Assembly (NCBI RefSeq): GCF_001042595.1
Contig: NZ_AP012326.1
Span: forward strand, 2,480,001-2,544,000
Length of the DNA: 64,000 nucleotides
Source: Bifidobacterium dentium JCM 1195 = DSM 20436
GTDB taxonomy: Bacteria; Actinomycetota; Actinomycetes; Actinomycetales; Bifidobacteriaceae
Direction of reading: 5' to 3'
Shown here: in pieces, positions 7,824 through 17,050 of the stretch
How positions within the stretch are numbered: the first letter of the stretch is position 1
Layout of the letters: each line of letters opens with the position of its first letter
Program-made: the position numbers and the translations under genes
The notes under the pieces: generated by a model
What the model was told of the DNA's origin: nothing
The model's input: only the letters and a program-made list of their open reading frames with translations
Databases searched by the model: none

Positions 7824-8654
7824 TCAGCCCTTGACGGCACCAGCTACCATGCCACCTACGATCTTTTTCTGGAACAATCCATAAAAGACGAGCTCTGGAA
7901 TGATGATCATCACGCTTGAGGCAACAATGCCTCCATAATCAACCGTGTACGTGCCCTTAAAGAAGGATGCTCCCATGGATAGGGTGTAATCATTTTGACT
8001 ACGCAACATCACCGATGCAAACGGGTATTCATTCCAGATATACAGCACATTGAAAATCACCACAGTGGCAATCACCGGTTTGGTCATCGGCAGAATTACC
8101 TTGATCATTAAGTCCCATATCGAACATCCATCAATAATCGCCGCTTCGTCAATCTCTACCGGCAGAGCCTTCAGATAACCGACAAAAAGCAACGTGTTGA
8201 AGGAAATCGATGACGCAACATACGGAAACACCAGCGCCCACTGTTCTCTCAGGCCAAAGAACAAATTAATCTTATAGACAGGGAACAGCAGAATGAACGG
8301 TGAGACGCTCAGTCCTGCAATCAGGAACGCATAGATGGCCTTCGTTAGATTGGGTCGCCTATAGGTCATGCGAGCCAAGGCGAATGAGCTTAGGAAAGTA
8401 ATGACCAGTTCAATGACGATTGAGACCGCGCATACAATGAACGTATTGGCATACAGCCTCGGATAGTTCAAGGTATGGAGTGCATTGCGATAGTTGCTCC
8501 AATTCAAGGTCTTTGGCCAAGCCAGTGGATTCGATATGATTTCGGAATTCGTCTTAAACGACATCATGAGCATCCACAGGAACGGGAACACCATGAGTAT
8601 GGTGACCAATGCCATCACGGTGTGGAGCACCATCTTCGTCTTTTTGGACATCAT
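7824..8654 (-). CDS. Sugar ABC transporter permease, MalG type
   Basis: 276 residues with six predicted membrane segments, starting VLHTVMALVTILMVFPFLWML. The EAA loop contacting the ATPase is seen as EIDEAAIIDGCSIWDLMIKVILP. It pairs with the upstream MalF-type permease (5-bp gap) and the binding protein to import the substrate of GH172/GH32. No ATPase gene is present, as is usual for bifidobacterial CUT1 systems, which share an MsmK-like subunit. An ATG-ATG start has a weak GGGGCTGA ribosome-binding site, consistent with coupling to the preceding gene. Confidence 0.92.
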   Translation of the reverse strand: MMSKKTKMVLHTVMALVTILMVFPFLWMLMMSFKTNSEIISNPLAWPKTLNWSNYRNALHTLNYPRLYANTFIVCAVSIVIELVITFLSSFALARMTYRRPNLTKAIYAFLIAGLSVSPFILLFPVYKINLFFGLREQWALVFPYVASSISFNTLLFVGYLKALPVEIDEAAIIDGCSIWDLMIKVILPMTKPVIATVVIFNVLYIWNEYPFASVMLRSQNDYTLSMGASFFKGTYTVDYGGIVASSVMIIIPELVFYGLFQKKIVGGMVAGAVKG

Positions 8655-8659
8655 GGCTA

Positions 8660-9529
8660 TCAGCCCCTTTCCCTACTGAAAAGGAAGTACAGACCGGTGA
8701 TCCCTAGGGAAATCAGGAATGTTACCGTGGCAACGGACATACCGTAGCCATAGTCGCTACTCTGGAACGTTACCGAATAACTGTAGGTGACCAGAGTCTC
8801 AGACATATGGTTCGGCCCTCCTCCCGTAGTTTGCTGTACAATTTCGAAAATCTTGAATATTCCAGTGATAATGAGTACTACGACCGTGGAAATGGTCGGT
8901 CTCATCATGGGAATAATAACGTGCCAGACACGCTGTCGAGCGTTGGCCCCGTCGACTCTCACTGCCTCAAGCACTTCCTCGGGAATCATCTTGAGACCGG
9001 CGATGAAGATGGTAGTAAGGTACCCGAGCTGCTGCCAGAAATAGATGACGGAAATGCTGTAAGGGGAAAGAACAGTACCGCCAATCCACTGCCGGGCTAG
9101 GGAACCGGCTCCGATCGCTCTGAGTACGCCATTGATGACACCGATTTTGGGATCAAGAATATATACCCAAATAATGCCGACGATGATTGGGGCGATGATT
9201 GCCGGGGAGAATATCAGCGCTTTGGAAGTATCGACAAGCTTGAGTTTATTGTTCAGCAACAGTGCCAGCAGGAAGGACAGAACGAGGAGCAGCACCGACG
9301 CCACCACAAAGATGACCACTGTGTTCTGCAACGATTTCCAAAAGACCTTGTCGCGGAAAAGCCTGATGTAATTCGTCAAACCGTTGAAACGCGCTTTTCC
9401 TATGCCGGAATATTTGGTGAAACTATAACCAATGGCGATGATTATCGGCAACACAATGAATACCGTGTACGCCAGAAGTGTCGGGATTAGGAACCCTATC
9501 TTGTAACGTGTTTTGCTCAACCAGTGCAT
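8660..9529 (-). CDS. Sugar ABC transporter permease, MalF type
   Basis: 289 residues. The ATG at 9529 (MHWLSKTRYKIGF) is chosen because AGGAAG lies 8 nt upstream; the open frame extends 18 codons further without a site. Six membrane segments (IGFLIPTLLAYTVFIVLPIIIA first) and an EAA loop VLEAVRVDGANARQRVWHVI are visible. It lies between the binding-protein gene, from which a hairpin separates it, and the MalG-type permease. Substrate is inferred from the operon to be a fructose-containing di- or oligosaccharide. Confidence 0.92.
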   Translation of the reverse strand: MHWLSKTRYKIGFLIPTLLAYTVFIVLPIIIAIGYSFTKYSGIGKARFNGLTNYIRLFRDKVFWKSLQNTVVIFVVASVLLLVLSFLLALLLNNKLKLVDTSKALIFSPAIIAPIIVGIIWVYILDPKIGVINGVLRAIGAGSLARQWIGGTVLSPYSISVIYFWQQLGYLTTIFIAGLKMIPEEVLEAVRVDGANARQRVWHVIIPMMRPTISTVVVLIITGIFKIFEIVQQTTGGGPNHMSETLVTYSYSVTFQSSDYGYGMSVATVTFLISLGITGLYFLFSRERG

Positions 9530-9563
9530 ATTAACAACTTCCTGCCACGTAATTTCAAGTACC

Positions 9564-9606
9564 GCCGGGCAGTGAATAATCACCGTCGTTCATTTCTCTG
9601 CCCGGC
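9564..9606 (-). promoter_or_regulatory. Stem-loop between binding-protein and permease genes
   Basis: GCCGGGCAG (9564-9572) pairs with CTGCCCGGC (9598-9606), extended inward by TGAA/TTCA. Hairpins here usually allow higher levels of the binding protein than of the permeases by partial termination or 3'-end protection. Confidence 0.65.
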
Positions 9607-9636
9607 AGATGCATGCAATGTTGGGGAGTACAAGGG

Positions 9637-10959
9637 TTACTTGCTGTTCTCGAGAGTGTCATCCATCTTGGCAAGCGCCTCCTGAGGGGAGTAGGTCCCT
9701 TGCATTACGCCAAACAGGCCGTCATACAGAGACTGCTGTACACTCGATGGCACTGTCAGATCCGGTGCGGAAACCGGTGACTTGTAACCGTTGGACAAGG
9801 CATCAACCATCGCGGACATCGAATATTTATCCGCGCTCGGGGTTAGTCCCTCGTATGAAGTCGCAGGGAACATAGAGTTTTCATACGAGAGTTCGGCGGC
9901 TTCCCTGCTGTAATAGAACTTAAGGAATGAGTATGTAGCGGCCTTGACATCATCATTGTCGTTTACGGTGGCACTTACCGCAATCGGTGCGGAGGGAACT
10001 TTCATATCAAGTTTTTGGCTGTATTTCGTGTCGGCAAAGGTCGGCCCCCACCAAAAACCAACCTTATCTCCAAGATTCTTATCAAATTCAGTGCAATCCC
10101 ATTGTCCGCTGCCAAACATGGCGGCCTTGCCCTCATCAAACTGTTGCTTAGCATCGAAATATTCGATGGTCGACATGTTTTCCGGGAATGCACCGGCATT
10201 CGAGAGTCCCTGAATCTTGGTAAACGCCTTAATCAGGTCATCGTTGTCAAACTTCTGTTTGCCGTCAAGAATATCCTGAATGAAATCTGGCCATCCGTAC
10301 CTTGCCAGCCATAAGTTGAATTCCCACATGGCGAAGGAACTGTTCTTGCTGCCAATGGCAAGCGGAGTAACGCCACTGTTCTTAAGCTTGGCGACCATTT
10401 CCAGAAATTCATCATATGTGGTGTCGTCGGTGGGATATGCGACCCCTGCCTTATCAAACAGGTCTTTGTTATAGAAGATACCCTGTATGTTACTTTGATA
10501 CGGAAGTCCATACTGGACACCGGAATCATCTTGGAAAGCTGCCTCGGAGCCATTCAAAGCGGCTTTTACGTCGGCATTCTGGTCGAGAAAGTCTTTCAAA
10601 TCCAGCAGTACGCCGGATTCATTGAATTCAGTAACCTGACTGCCTTCTACCCAAAACACTTGAGGAAGCGTTCCGTCAGAGGCCTCCAACTTCATATTTT
10701 TATTATGGGATTCGGTGTCTGCCGCTTCGAATTCGACTTTGTACTTACCTTTGTTTGCCTTGTTAAAAGCTTCTACAATCGCATTGGTCGCTGGTTCCTG
10801 CTTGGCGGGATTAGCGACGTTAATACCAAACTTAATCACCGTGGCGCCGCTATCATCCTTCGTGGAATTCGACGTTTCGCCGCATCCGGACAACATGCCC
10901 ATCATCATTACGGTCGCCGCTGTTGCTGACACCGCCGTCATCAACACATTTCTCTTCAT
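9637..10959 (-). CDS. Sugar ABC transporter substrate-binding lipoprotein
   Basis: 440 residues, family 1 extracellular solute-binding protein. The lipoprotein signal ends in MLSGC with lipidated C26. The mature part shows the usual CUT1 features: EAFNKANKGKYKVEF near the start, LPYQSNIQGIFYNKDLFDKAG, a WEFNLWLARYG segment and GKAAMFGSGQWDCTEF. First gene of the GH172/GH32 operon, downstream of two palindromic operators. The specificity is likely for difructose anhydride or short fructo-oligosaccharides, deduced only from the enzymes encoded behind it. Confidence 0.92.
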   Translation of the reverse strand: MKRNVLMTAVSATAATVMMMGMLSGCGETSNSTKDDSGATVIKFGINVANPAKQEPATNAIVEAFNKANKGKYKVEFEAADTESHNKNMKLEASDGTLPQVFWVEGSQVTEFNESGVLLDLKDFLDQNADVKAALNGSEAAFQDDSGVQYGLPYQSNIQGIFYNKDLFDKAGVAYPTDDTTYDEFLEMVAKLKNSGVTPLAIGSKNSSFAMWEFNLWLARYGWPDFIQDILDGKQKFDNDDLIKAFTKIQGLSNAGAFPENMSTIEYFDAKQQFDEGKAAMFGSGQWDCTEFDKNLGDKVGFWWGPTFADTKYSQKLDMKVPSAPIAVSATVNDNDDVKAATYSFLKFYYSREAAELSYENSMFPATSYEGLTPSADKYSMSAMVDALSNGYKSPVSAPDLTVPSSVQQSLYDGLFGVMQGTYSPQEALAKMDDTLENSK

Positions 10960-11032
10960 GACGCTTCCTCGCTTTCATGGACCCGTAAGGTTTCATCCTT
11001 TCCATGCCAGGGAATACCAAATATTTGATATT

Positions 11033-11044
11033 TCAACCGGTTAA
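11033..11044. promoter_or_regulatory. LacI operator 1 upstream of the GH172/GH32 operon
   Basis: TCAACCGGTTAA, palindromic core AACCGGTT, 74 bp before the binding-protein start. It shares the form TCAACCGRTTAACAT with the second site 141 bp upstream, indicating a single regulator, most likely the LacI protein encoded at the end of the operon. Confidence 0.7.
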
Positions 11045-11173
11045 CATAATTTGCAGCACAAAACCACGTTGAACTGCCCTGTAAATTATATTTTCCCGTC
11101 GACCAACGTGAGAATTACCTCACATGCAATCGATTTGGTTATCCTGACATGGACCACCATACACGTCATAGCT

Positions 11174-11199
11174 CGATATGTCAACCGATTAACATATCG
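11174..11199. promoter_or_regulatory. LacI operator 2, 26-bp palindrome
   Basis: CGATATGT (11174-11181) and ACATATCG (11192-11199) are exact inverted arms around CAACCGATTA. The core matches operator 1. The 141-bp distance is about 13.4 helical turns and would allow looping by a tetramer. The remaining part of the 11045-11324 gap holds no gene I can support. Confidence 0.7.
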
Positions 11200-11324
11200 A
11201 ATGACATTACTTCGAAAAGAGGCGAGCTTCAAGCTCCTTAAAGCTGTTTCTCTCTGAATGGTACGATATTCTACCTAGTGGGATAAATGAGTCCAACACA
11301 AATCAGAGAACTCGGAGGCCGGAT

Positions 11325-12032
11325 TCACGCACCGACGCGCTGACGCACATAGGCATCAAGTACGTCGGCGGTGATGCCGTCATATCCCTTGATCGATGCG
11401 AATTGCGGGCCGTTCGAATTGTCGAGCTGCATGAAACCGGTCTGGCCGATCGTGGTGGCACCGGAGGCGACGGCGGAACGCAGGCCGCTCATCGAGTCCT
11501 CAATCGCAATGCAATATCGCATATCCTCCGGCGCGATGCCGAGACGCCGACCCGCCTCCAAATACGGTTCCGGCGACGGTTTCTTCGCAACGTCATCATC
11601 GCCGCACACGAATCCGGCAAACACTCCGGCCGGCGCCTGATCGACCAGATTCTGCGCAAGATGACGAGGCGACGTCGTCACCAACATTGACGGCACACCT
11701 GCGGCAGCCAACGAACACAGCACATCCTCGACACCGGCGATCCAGGGAATCCTTTCGAATTCCTTCTGCGCGACATAATCAATCATGCCTTTGCCGATCT
11801 CCTCGATCGACAGCTGACAGCCATGCTCCACCATACGGCGCGCCACGTCCGGCACAGGCGTACCGGAACCCTGCCAGGCCAAGTCCTCATCCCAGTAGCC
11901 GCCATGTTCGGCCGCGATCTTCAGCTCGCCCTCGTGCCAATACGGTTCGGAATCAATCAGCGTGCCATCCATGTCCCAGAACACGGCCTTCAGCAGCAGC
12001 CCGTTATCGCCCGCACCATTCGAAACAGTCAT
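11325..12032 (-). CDS. HAD-superfamily phosphatase (beta-phosphoglucomutase-like)
   Basis: 235 residues, cytoplasmic. Motif I is FWDMDGTLIDSEPYW at about 18-32, with the two catalytic Asp of DxD; motif II lies in MLVTTSP; the Lys of motif III in DDDVAKKPSPEPY; and the acidic motif IV in CIAIEDSMSGL. The helical cap between motifs I and II places it in subclass I, acting on small phosphorylated metabolites or sugar phosphates. AAGGAGG precedes the start by 7 nt. It stands alone between the fructan operon and the small HTH gene, so the substrate is not predictable. Confidence 0.88.
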   Translation of the reverse strand: MTVSNGAGDNGLLLKAVFWDMDGTLIDSEPYWHEGELKIAAEHGGYWDEDLAWQGSGTPVPDVARRMVEHGCQLSIEEIGKGMIDYVAQKEFERIPWIAGVEDVLCSLAAAGVPSMLVTTSPRHLAQNLVDQAPAGVFAGFVCGDDDVAKKPSPEPYLEAGRRLGIAPEDMRYCIAIEDSMSGLRSAVASGATTIGQTGFMQLDNSNGPQFASIKGYDGITADVLDAYVRQRVGA

Positions 12033-12137
12033 GACATTCCCTCCTTAATACCATGACTATTTCAGCAGACCAGCGCGACCATGCCGCCGTGAGCCCAACG
12101 TAGCCGAAGACAGTAACGCCTCATCAAGGGCCCAATA

Positions 12138-12180
12138 CGGAATCGTTCCGCAGGATTTGCCACCCTGCGGAACGATTCCG
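12138..12180 (-). terminator. 17-bp perfect hairpin after the HTH gene
   Basis: Positions 12138-12154 (CGGAATCGTTCCGCAGG) and 12164-12180 are perfectly complementary around a 9-nt loop, 18 bp after the stop of the small HTH gene. No T-run follows on the minus strand. Confidence 0.6.
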
Positions 12181-12197
12181 CGTCAATTACGCTGCGA

Positions 12198-12491
12198 CTA
12201 CTCTTCAGCGTCGTCGTTCTTTTCCGCGTCGCCTTGCTCCTGCTCGGCTTTCGCGGCATCCTCCGCCTTCCAGCGGGCAATGCAACGTTCCACACGTTTG
12301 TACCCAATGATTTTCGGATCAAGCCCGGCCTCGCGGAAAATCGCCGCAGGTGAACCACCTTCGGCATATCGCCTCATGCAGTCGTCACGGAATTCCTTCG
12401 AATAGCAAATACGATACTGGGTGACCGATTCCACGGCATCCAGAGTCCCGAGATATTTCCGGGTCTTGGCAGTGAACGCAACTCTTGGCAC
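12198..12491 (-). CDS. Small helix-turn-helix protein, function unknown
   Basis: 97 residues from a GTG start that has AGGAG 6 nt upstream. The middle part (YSKEFRDDCMRRYAEGGSPAAIFREAGLDPKIIGYKRVERCIARWK, starting near residue 30; quoted motifs YSKEFR and RCIARWK mark its limits) resembles the helix-turn-helix of transposase OrfA/Tnp_1 proteins. The C-terminus is acidic (EQEQGDAEKNDDAEE). No transposase catalytic ORF or terminal repeats are near, so it is either a domesticated regulator or an IS remnant. It is flanked by strong hairpins on both sides, which suggests an independent transcription unit. Confidence 0.65.
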   Translation of the reverse strand: MPRVAFTAKTRKYLGTLDAVESVTQYRICYSKEFRDDCMRRYAEGGSPAAIFREAGLDPKIIGYKRVERCIARWKAEDAAKAEQEQGDAEKNDDAEE

Positions 12492-12686
12492 TGTTCGCTC
12501 CTAACTCCTCGTTCCACACACCGTAAGGTCGCCCATCCCCGAATCTCCTTCGGGAAATCGAACTATATTCTACGAATCAATCGACTCATCGTAAGAAAAA
12601 CAGCCGAAATACGGATAAACACTATTATTTCTCACAATAACGACATCATGTCAAATAGTAGGGGTTATTTTGGCCCACTATATAAC

Positions 12687-12724
12687 AAAACTGGGCATCA
12701 CCCCGTCAGGCATGCCCAGTTTTG
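12687..12724. terminator. Bidirectional terminator behind hspR
   Basis: AAAACTGGGCA (12687-12697) and TGCCCAGTTTT (12713-12723) form an 11-bp stem with A/T ends on both sides, 30 bp after the hspR stop. The rest of the 12492-12752 gap is AT-rich and without a gene. Confidence 0.85.
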
Positions 12725-12752
12725 AATGTTTTCCGAAAATCTGCTGTCAACT

Positions 12753-13316
12753 TTAACGAATTCCCCAAATCACCATGGATTTGGACTCCTCGCCTTCACC
12801 CGATCCGCTCCGTCCGGATGGCAATTCGCGTGTATTGACATGAATCTGCCGCCGCCACATGCGAGCCCTGCGAGAACGTTCGATTTCCACGATGCCACCG
12901 TCCGCGTCAGCCGCGAATACGCTGGAGCCGGCCGGCTTGCGCAACCGCTCCACCTGTCGGCGCAGTTCACGATTCTCCTCTTCAAGTTCGAGGATTCGCG
13001 TGATTCCAGCCAGATTGATGCCCTCTTCCTGACTGAGTTGCTGCGCCTGCACAAGGCGGAATACGTCCCGCAACGAGTATCGACGTGCACCGCCTCCCGT
13101 ACGCTGCGGCACGACCAGCCCGAGGCGATCGTACTGCCGTAGCGTCTGCGGATGCACATTCGCCAGCTCGGCGGCACGGCCGACCGTGAACACCGGCAGT
13201 TCGATGTCGAAGCCGACTTCATCGGCACCGTCCAGATCAGCCCTGCCGGCCACAATCGCGATGGCACACATCTCATACAGCTGGCGAACCTGCTGCTCCA
13301 CGCGTGACCGTGCCAT
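12753..13316 (-). CDS. hspR: Heat-shock repressor HspR (MerR family)
   Basis: 187 residues. A MerR-type winged HTH runs from about residue 42 (FTVGRAAELANVHPQTLRQY, then GGGARRYSLRDVFRL), followed by a coiled-coil dimerisation helix (LELEEENRELRRQVERL). HspR represses the dnaK operon by binding HAIR elements, with DnaK as co-repressor in Streptomyces. Last gene of dnaK-grpE-dnaJ-hspR, 5 bp after dnaJ. The 40-residue N-terminal extension before the HTH is longer than in typical HspR; an internal Met at residue 16 is an alternative start. Two HAIR sites upstream of dnaK complete the circuit. Confidence 0.93.
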   Translation of the reverse strand: MARSRVEQQVRQLYEMCAIAIVAGRADLDGADEVGFDIELPVFTVGRAAELANVHPQTLRQYDRLGLVVPQRTGGGARRYSLRDVFRLVQAQQLSQEEGINLAGITRILELEEENRELRRQVERLRKPAGSSVFAADADGGIVEIERSRRARMWRRQIHVNTRELPSGRSGSGEGEESKSMVIWGIR

Positions 13317-13321
13317 GATAC

Positions 13322-14347
13322 TCAGCGCTCCTTGGCGAGCTCATCGGCGAAGTCACCGCACGCCTTGTCGAACTCCTTCGCAGCGCGCTTGACCGCAAGG
13401 CCCGGCCTGTCGGGAATGCGTATTTCCACACGACCGATCAGATCACCGTCGCCGCGCGGATTGGCTACGCCCTTGCCGGAAAGGCGCACTTCGGTACCGC
13501 TCGAAGAGCCGGCCGGCACCTTGAAAGTGACTTCGTTGCCGTCGATGTCTTTGGCGCTCACCTTCGCACCGGCGACAGCCTGTCCGACCGTAATCAGCAA
13601 GGCCATGATGATGTCACGCTTGCGCATGGTGAACTTCGGATCCTCGGCGACGGAAATCTGCAGATACAGATCGCCGTTCTTGCCGCCGTTGCGCCCAGGC
13701 TTGCCCTTGCCGGCAAGACGGATTTTCTGACCATCCTTCACACCGGCGGGGATATGCGTCTTGAACTTCTTGCCACCGGCACTCAGGGATACCGTCGCCC
13801 CCTTGACCGCCTGACGGAAGGTCAGGTTGATCTTGGAATTACGATCCTCGCCATCCTCAGGCTGCACGGCCTGTTCGTAGGCGCCGTAAGGGCTACCCGC
13901 GCCAGCGCCATACGCTCCTGCGCCCTGGCCCGCGGCTCCGCCGAACATCGAGAAGATGTCGTTGAGATTCGGATTGCCGCCGTTGGTCTGGAAACGGATG
14001 CGCGACCCGTTGCCTCCCATGCCGGTACCGCCGAACATCGATCCGAAGATGTCGGAGAAACCGCTCGCGTCGAAGCCGCCCGCACCGGAGCCGCCGGCGA
14101 AACGCGCGCCACCCATGCCGAACTGGCGGATGGCGTCATACTTCTGGCGGCTTTCCTTGTTGTTCAGCACGTCGTACGCCTCGGAAATGTCCTTGAACTT
14201 TTCCTCGGCTTCCTTGGTCTTGTTCAGGTCAGGATGATACTTGCGCGCCAGCTTGCGGTATGCCTTGGTGATCTCGTCGTCGGTGGCCTCCTTGGAGACA
14301 CCGAGGACCTTGTAGAAGTCTTTGCTCAGCCATTCATTCTCAGCCAT
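13322..14347 (-). CDS. dnaJ: Co-chaperone DnaJ/CbpA type without zinc finger
   Basis: 341 residues. J domain at 1-75 with the HPD motif in KYHPDLN near residue 37-39, then a long Gly/Phe/Met-rich linker ([11 protein letters not shown] through NDIFSMFGG), and two C-terminal beta-barrel domains ([40 protein letters not shown]). No CxxCxGxG repeats are present, so it is a type II (class B) J protein rather than canonical DnaJ. It stimulates ATP hydrolysis by DnaK and delivers unfolded clients. Start at 14347 has GGAGGCACATC upstream. Confidence 0.94.
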   Translation of the reverse strand: MAENEWLSKDFYKVLGVSKEATDDEITKAYRKLARKYHPDLNKTKEAEEKFKDISEAYDVLNNKESRQKYDAIRQFGMGGARFAGGSGAGGFDASGFSDIFGSMFGGTGMGGNGSRIRFQTNGGNPNLNDIFSMFGGAAGQGAGAYGAGAGSPYGAYEQAVQPEDGEDRNSKINLTFRQAVKGATVSLSAGGKKFKTHIPAGVKDGQKIRLAGKGKPGRNGGKNGDLYLQISVAEDPKFTMRKRDIIMALLITVGQAVAGAKVSAKDIDGNEVTFKVPAGSSSGTEVRLSGKGVANPRGDGDLIGRVEIRIPDRPGLAVKRAAKEFDKACGDFADELAKER

Positions 14348-14377
14348 GATGTGCCTCCTTTCGTGAGGTAGCTGACT

Positions 14378-15028
14378 TTAGCCCTGCGGGGAAGCCACGA
14401 CCACACGGGCCGCGCGAATCACACGGTCGCCGATGCGGTAGCCGGCTTCCACCACGGTATCGACGGTTTCCTTCTCGGCGGTCGGATCCGGCTTGTGCAG
14501 AATCGCATCGTGCTTGGTCGGATCGAAGTCCTCGCCTTTTTCGCCGAACTTCTCGACGCCGAACTTCTCGAAAGCCTTGTCGATCTTTGCGGATACGGCC
14601 TTGAAGGAGTCGTCCATCTCGCTATGCTCGCGGATGCGGTCGATGTCGTCAAGAGCCGGCAGCAACGCAGTAAGTACGTCGATGATGCCGTGCTGACGGA
14701 AGCGATCCTGCTCCTTCTGCGCACGATTGCGGAAGTTGATGAATTCCGCACGCTCACGCTGGAGAGCCTCAAGATATTCCGCGGCTTCCTTCTTGGCCTG
14801 GCCCAGCGGGGTCAGGGTGTCGTCGGCAGCGGCGTCTTCGGCGTTTGCAGCGGTGGCGGAACCCTCAGCCTGTGCCGAGTCGGCCGCCGTATCGGCAGCG
14901 GCCGACTCGGGGGCACCGGCAGCGGCGTCATCCGCCGCCGGGCCGGTGCCGGAGGGAGCGGTCTGCCCGGACAGGTTGTCCATATCAGGCAGATCGTTCA
15001 GATACTCGTCCTTGTTGAAGTCGGACAT
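14378..15028 (-). CDS. grpE: Nucleotide exchange factor GrpE
   Basis: 216 residues. The N-terminal 80 residues are Ala/Asp/Ser-rich and probably disordered (AADDAAAGAPESAAADTAAD), followed by the long coiled-coil helix (KKEAAEYLEALQRERAEFINFRNRAQKEQDRFR) and the C-terminal beta domain ending GYRIGDRVIRAARVVVA, the GrpE signature. It exchanges ADP for ATP on DnaK. Only 2 bp separate it from dnaK, so the two are co-translated. (The helix is quoted only by its ends: KKEAAEYL and QDRFR.). Confidence 0.96.
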   Translation of the reverse strand: MSDFNKDEYLNDLPDMDNLSGQTAPSGTGPAADDAAAGAPESAAADTAADSAQAEGSATAANAEDAAADDTLTPLGQAKKEAAEYLEALQRERAEFINFRNRAQKEQDRFRQHGIIDVLTALLPALDDIDRIREHSEMDDSFKAVSAKIDKAFEKFGVEKFGEKGEDFDPTKHDAILHKPDPTAEKETVDTVVEAGYRIGDRVIRAARVVVASPQG

Positions 15029-15030
15029 GA

Positions 15031-16902
15031 TTACTTGTTGTCCTTGTCGTCATCGTCCACGACTTCGGCGTCAACAACGTCATCGTCAGCGGTACCTGCG
15101 GCACCGGCAGCGCCCGCTCCGGCCGCACCCGCGGCGTCGGCGGCACCCTGCTGGGCGTAGAGGGCCTGACCGATCTTCTGGGCGGAGGTCATCAGCTCGC
15201 TCTGGGCGGTCTTGATCTTCTCGATGTCCTCACCCTTCAGGGCTTCCTTGAGCTCGTTGACCTTGTCGGTGACTTCCTTGGCCACGTCGTCGGAGAGCTT
15301 GTCCTTGTTATCGTTGACGAGCTTCTCGGTCTGGTAGGCGAAGGATTCGGCTTGGTTACGGGTCTCGGCATCCTCCTTGCGCTTCTTGTCTTCGGCCTCG
15401 TGGGCTTCGGCCTCCTTGACCATGCGATCGATCTCATCCTTCGGCAGGCCGGAGCCGCCGGTGATGGTCATGGACTGTTCCTTGCCAGTGCCCTTGTCCT
15501 TGGCGGACACGTGCACGATACCGTTGGCGTCGATGTCGAAGGTAACTTCGATCTGCGGGACGCCACGCGGCGCCGGCGCGATACCGGTCAGTTCGAAGGT
15601 GCCCAGCGGCTTGTTATCGCGAGCGAACTCACGTTCGCCCTGATAGACCTGGATGAGCACGGACGGCTGATTGTCTTCCGCGGTGGAGAAGACTTCCGAG
15701 CGCTTGGTCGGGATGGCGGTGTTGCGATCGATGAGCTTGGTCATGATGCCACCCTTGGTTTCGATGCCGAGGGACAGCGGGGTCACGTCGATGAGCAGCA
15801 CGTCCTTACGGTCGCCCTTGATGACGCCGGACTGTACGGCAGCGCCGACGGCCACGACCTCATCCGGGTTCACGGACTGATTGGCTTCCTTACCGCCGGT
15901 GAGCTCCTTGACCAGCTCCTTGACGGCCGGCATACGAGTGGAGCCGCCGACGAGGACCACATGGTCGATGTCGCTCACACCAATGCCGGCGTCGGCCAGC
16001 ACGTTGTTGAACGGAGTGCGGCAACGGCCCAGCAGATCGGAGGTCATTTCCTCGAAGTGGGCGCGGGTCAGGGTCTCGTCCAGATGCACCGGAGTGCCGT
16101 CAGGGGTCATGGCCAGATACTGCATGGAAATGCTGGTGCTGGTCGAGGAGCTCAGCTCCTTCTTGGCCTGCTCGGCGGCTTCCTTCAGACGCTGCAGAGC
16201 GATCTTGTCCTTGCTCAGGTCAACGCCATACTTGTTCTTGACTTCGCCGACGAGCCAGTCGATGATCTTCTGATCCCAGTCGTCGCCGCCCAGGTGATTG
16301 TCGCCGTTGGTGGCCTGCACCTGAATGGTGGAGAAGCCGTCATCGTCCTTGCCGATTTCCAGCAGGGACACATCGAAGGTGCCGCCACCCAGATCGAAAA
16401 CCAGGATGCGCTCGTCTTCCTTGCCCTTTTCAAGACCGTAGGCCAGTGCGGCTGCGGTCGGCTCGTTGATGATACGCAGCACGTTCAGGCCAGCGATGGT
16501 GCCGGCGTCCTTGGTCGCCTGACGCTGGGCGTCGTTGAAGTATGCCGGGCAGGTGATCACGGCGTCGGTGACCGGCTCGCCCAGGTAGGCTTCGGCGTCG
16601 CGCTTGAGCTTCATCAGCACCTGTGCGGAAATCTCCTGCGGAGTCCACTTCTTGCCGTCGATCTCAACGGTCCAGTCAGTGCCCATGTGGCGCTTGACGG
16701 AGCTGATGGTGCGATCGACGTTGGTCACGGCCTGACGCTTGGCGACCTCGCCGACCAGAATCTCGCCGGACTTGCTGAATGCCACGACCGACGGAGTGGT
16801 GCGAGCGCCCTCGGCGTTCACGATAACGGTGGGCTGGCCACCTTCAAGAGTTGCGATGCAGGAATTGGTAGTACCCAAATCGATGCCAACTGCGCGTCCC
16901 AT
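15031..16902 (-). CDS. dnaK: Chaperone DnaK (Hsp70)
   Basis: 623 residues. ATPase domain with [10 protein letters not shown] at 5-15, [11 protein letters not shown] near 185, [13 protein letters not shown] near 330; linker [11 protein letters not shown]; substrate-binding domain with the helical lid, and an Ala/Gly-rich tail ending in acidic DDDDKDNK, typical for actinobacterial DnaK. First gene of the heat-shock operon, preceded by two HAIR operators. Folds and refolds proteins with DnaJ and GrpE. Confidence 0.98.
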   Translation of the reverse strand: MGRAVGIDLGTTNSCIATLEGGQPTVIVNAEGARTTPSVVAFSKSGEILVGEVAKRQAVTNVDRTISSVKRHMGTDWTVEIDGKKWTPQEISAQVLMKLKRDAEAYLGEPVTDAVITCPAYFNDAQRQATKDAGTIAGLNVLRIINEPTAAALAYGLEKGKEDERILVFDLGGGTFDVSLLEIGKDDDGFSTIQVQATNGDNHLGGDDWDQKIIDWLVGEVKNKYGVDLSKDKIALQRLKEAAEQAKKELSSSTSTSISMQYLAMTPDGTPVHLDETLTRAHFEEMTSDLLGRCRTPFNNVLADAGIGVSDIDHVVLVGGSTRMPAVKELVKELTGGKEANQSVNPDEVVAVGAAVQSGVIKGDRKDVLLIDVTPLSLGIETKGGIMTKLIDRNTAIPTKRSEVFSTAEDNQPSVLIQVYQGEREFARDNKPLGTFELTGIAPAPRGVPQIEVTFDIDANGIVHVSAKDKGTGKEQSMTITGGSGLPKDEIDRMVKEAEAHEAEDKKRKEDAETRNQAESFAYQTEKLVNDNKDKLSDDVAKEVTDKVNELKEALKGEDIEKIKTAQSELMTSAQKIGQALYAQQGAADAAGAAGAGAAGAAGTADDDVVDAEVVDDDDKDNK

Positions 16903-16990
16903 AACTTATCTCCTTTGCAGATTAGGTTCGCTATACGTTCTTTCGTTCTTCGCTCGAGTTCCGGATTGCCGTCTCTCGTGCTTTCCAAAA

Positions 16991-17011
16991 CTTGAGCCTA
17001 CACCACTCAAC
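16991..17011. promoter_or_regulatory. HAIR element 1 (HspR operator)
   Basis: CTTGAGC-N7-ACTCAAC, matching the HAIR consensus CTTGAGT-N7-ACTCAAG at 12 of 14 fixed positions, 89 bp before the dnaK start. Bound by HspR in actinobacteria. Confidence 0.88.
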
Positions 17012-17050
17012 TTTTGAACGCAACTTTTTATTCCCGAATCCACAAAAATT

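Noticed and set aside
12198..12491. Complete insertion sequence
   Set aside because: No second transposase frame, terminal inverted repeats or target duplication are visible.
15352..16995. Long plus-strand open frame opposite dnaK
   Set aside because: It is an antisense shadow of the GC-rich dnaK codons; no ribosome-binding site and a composition unlike a protein.
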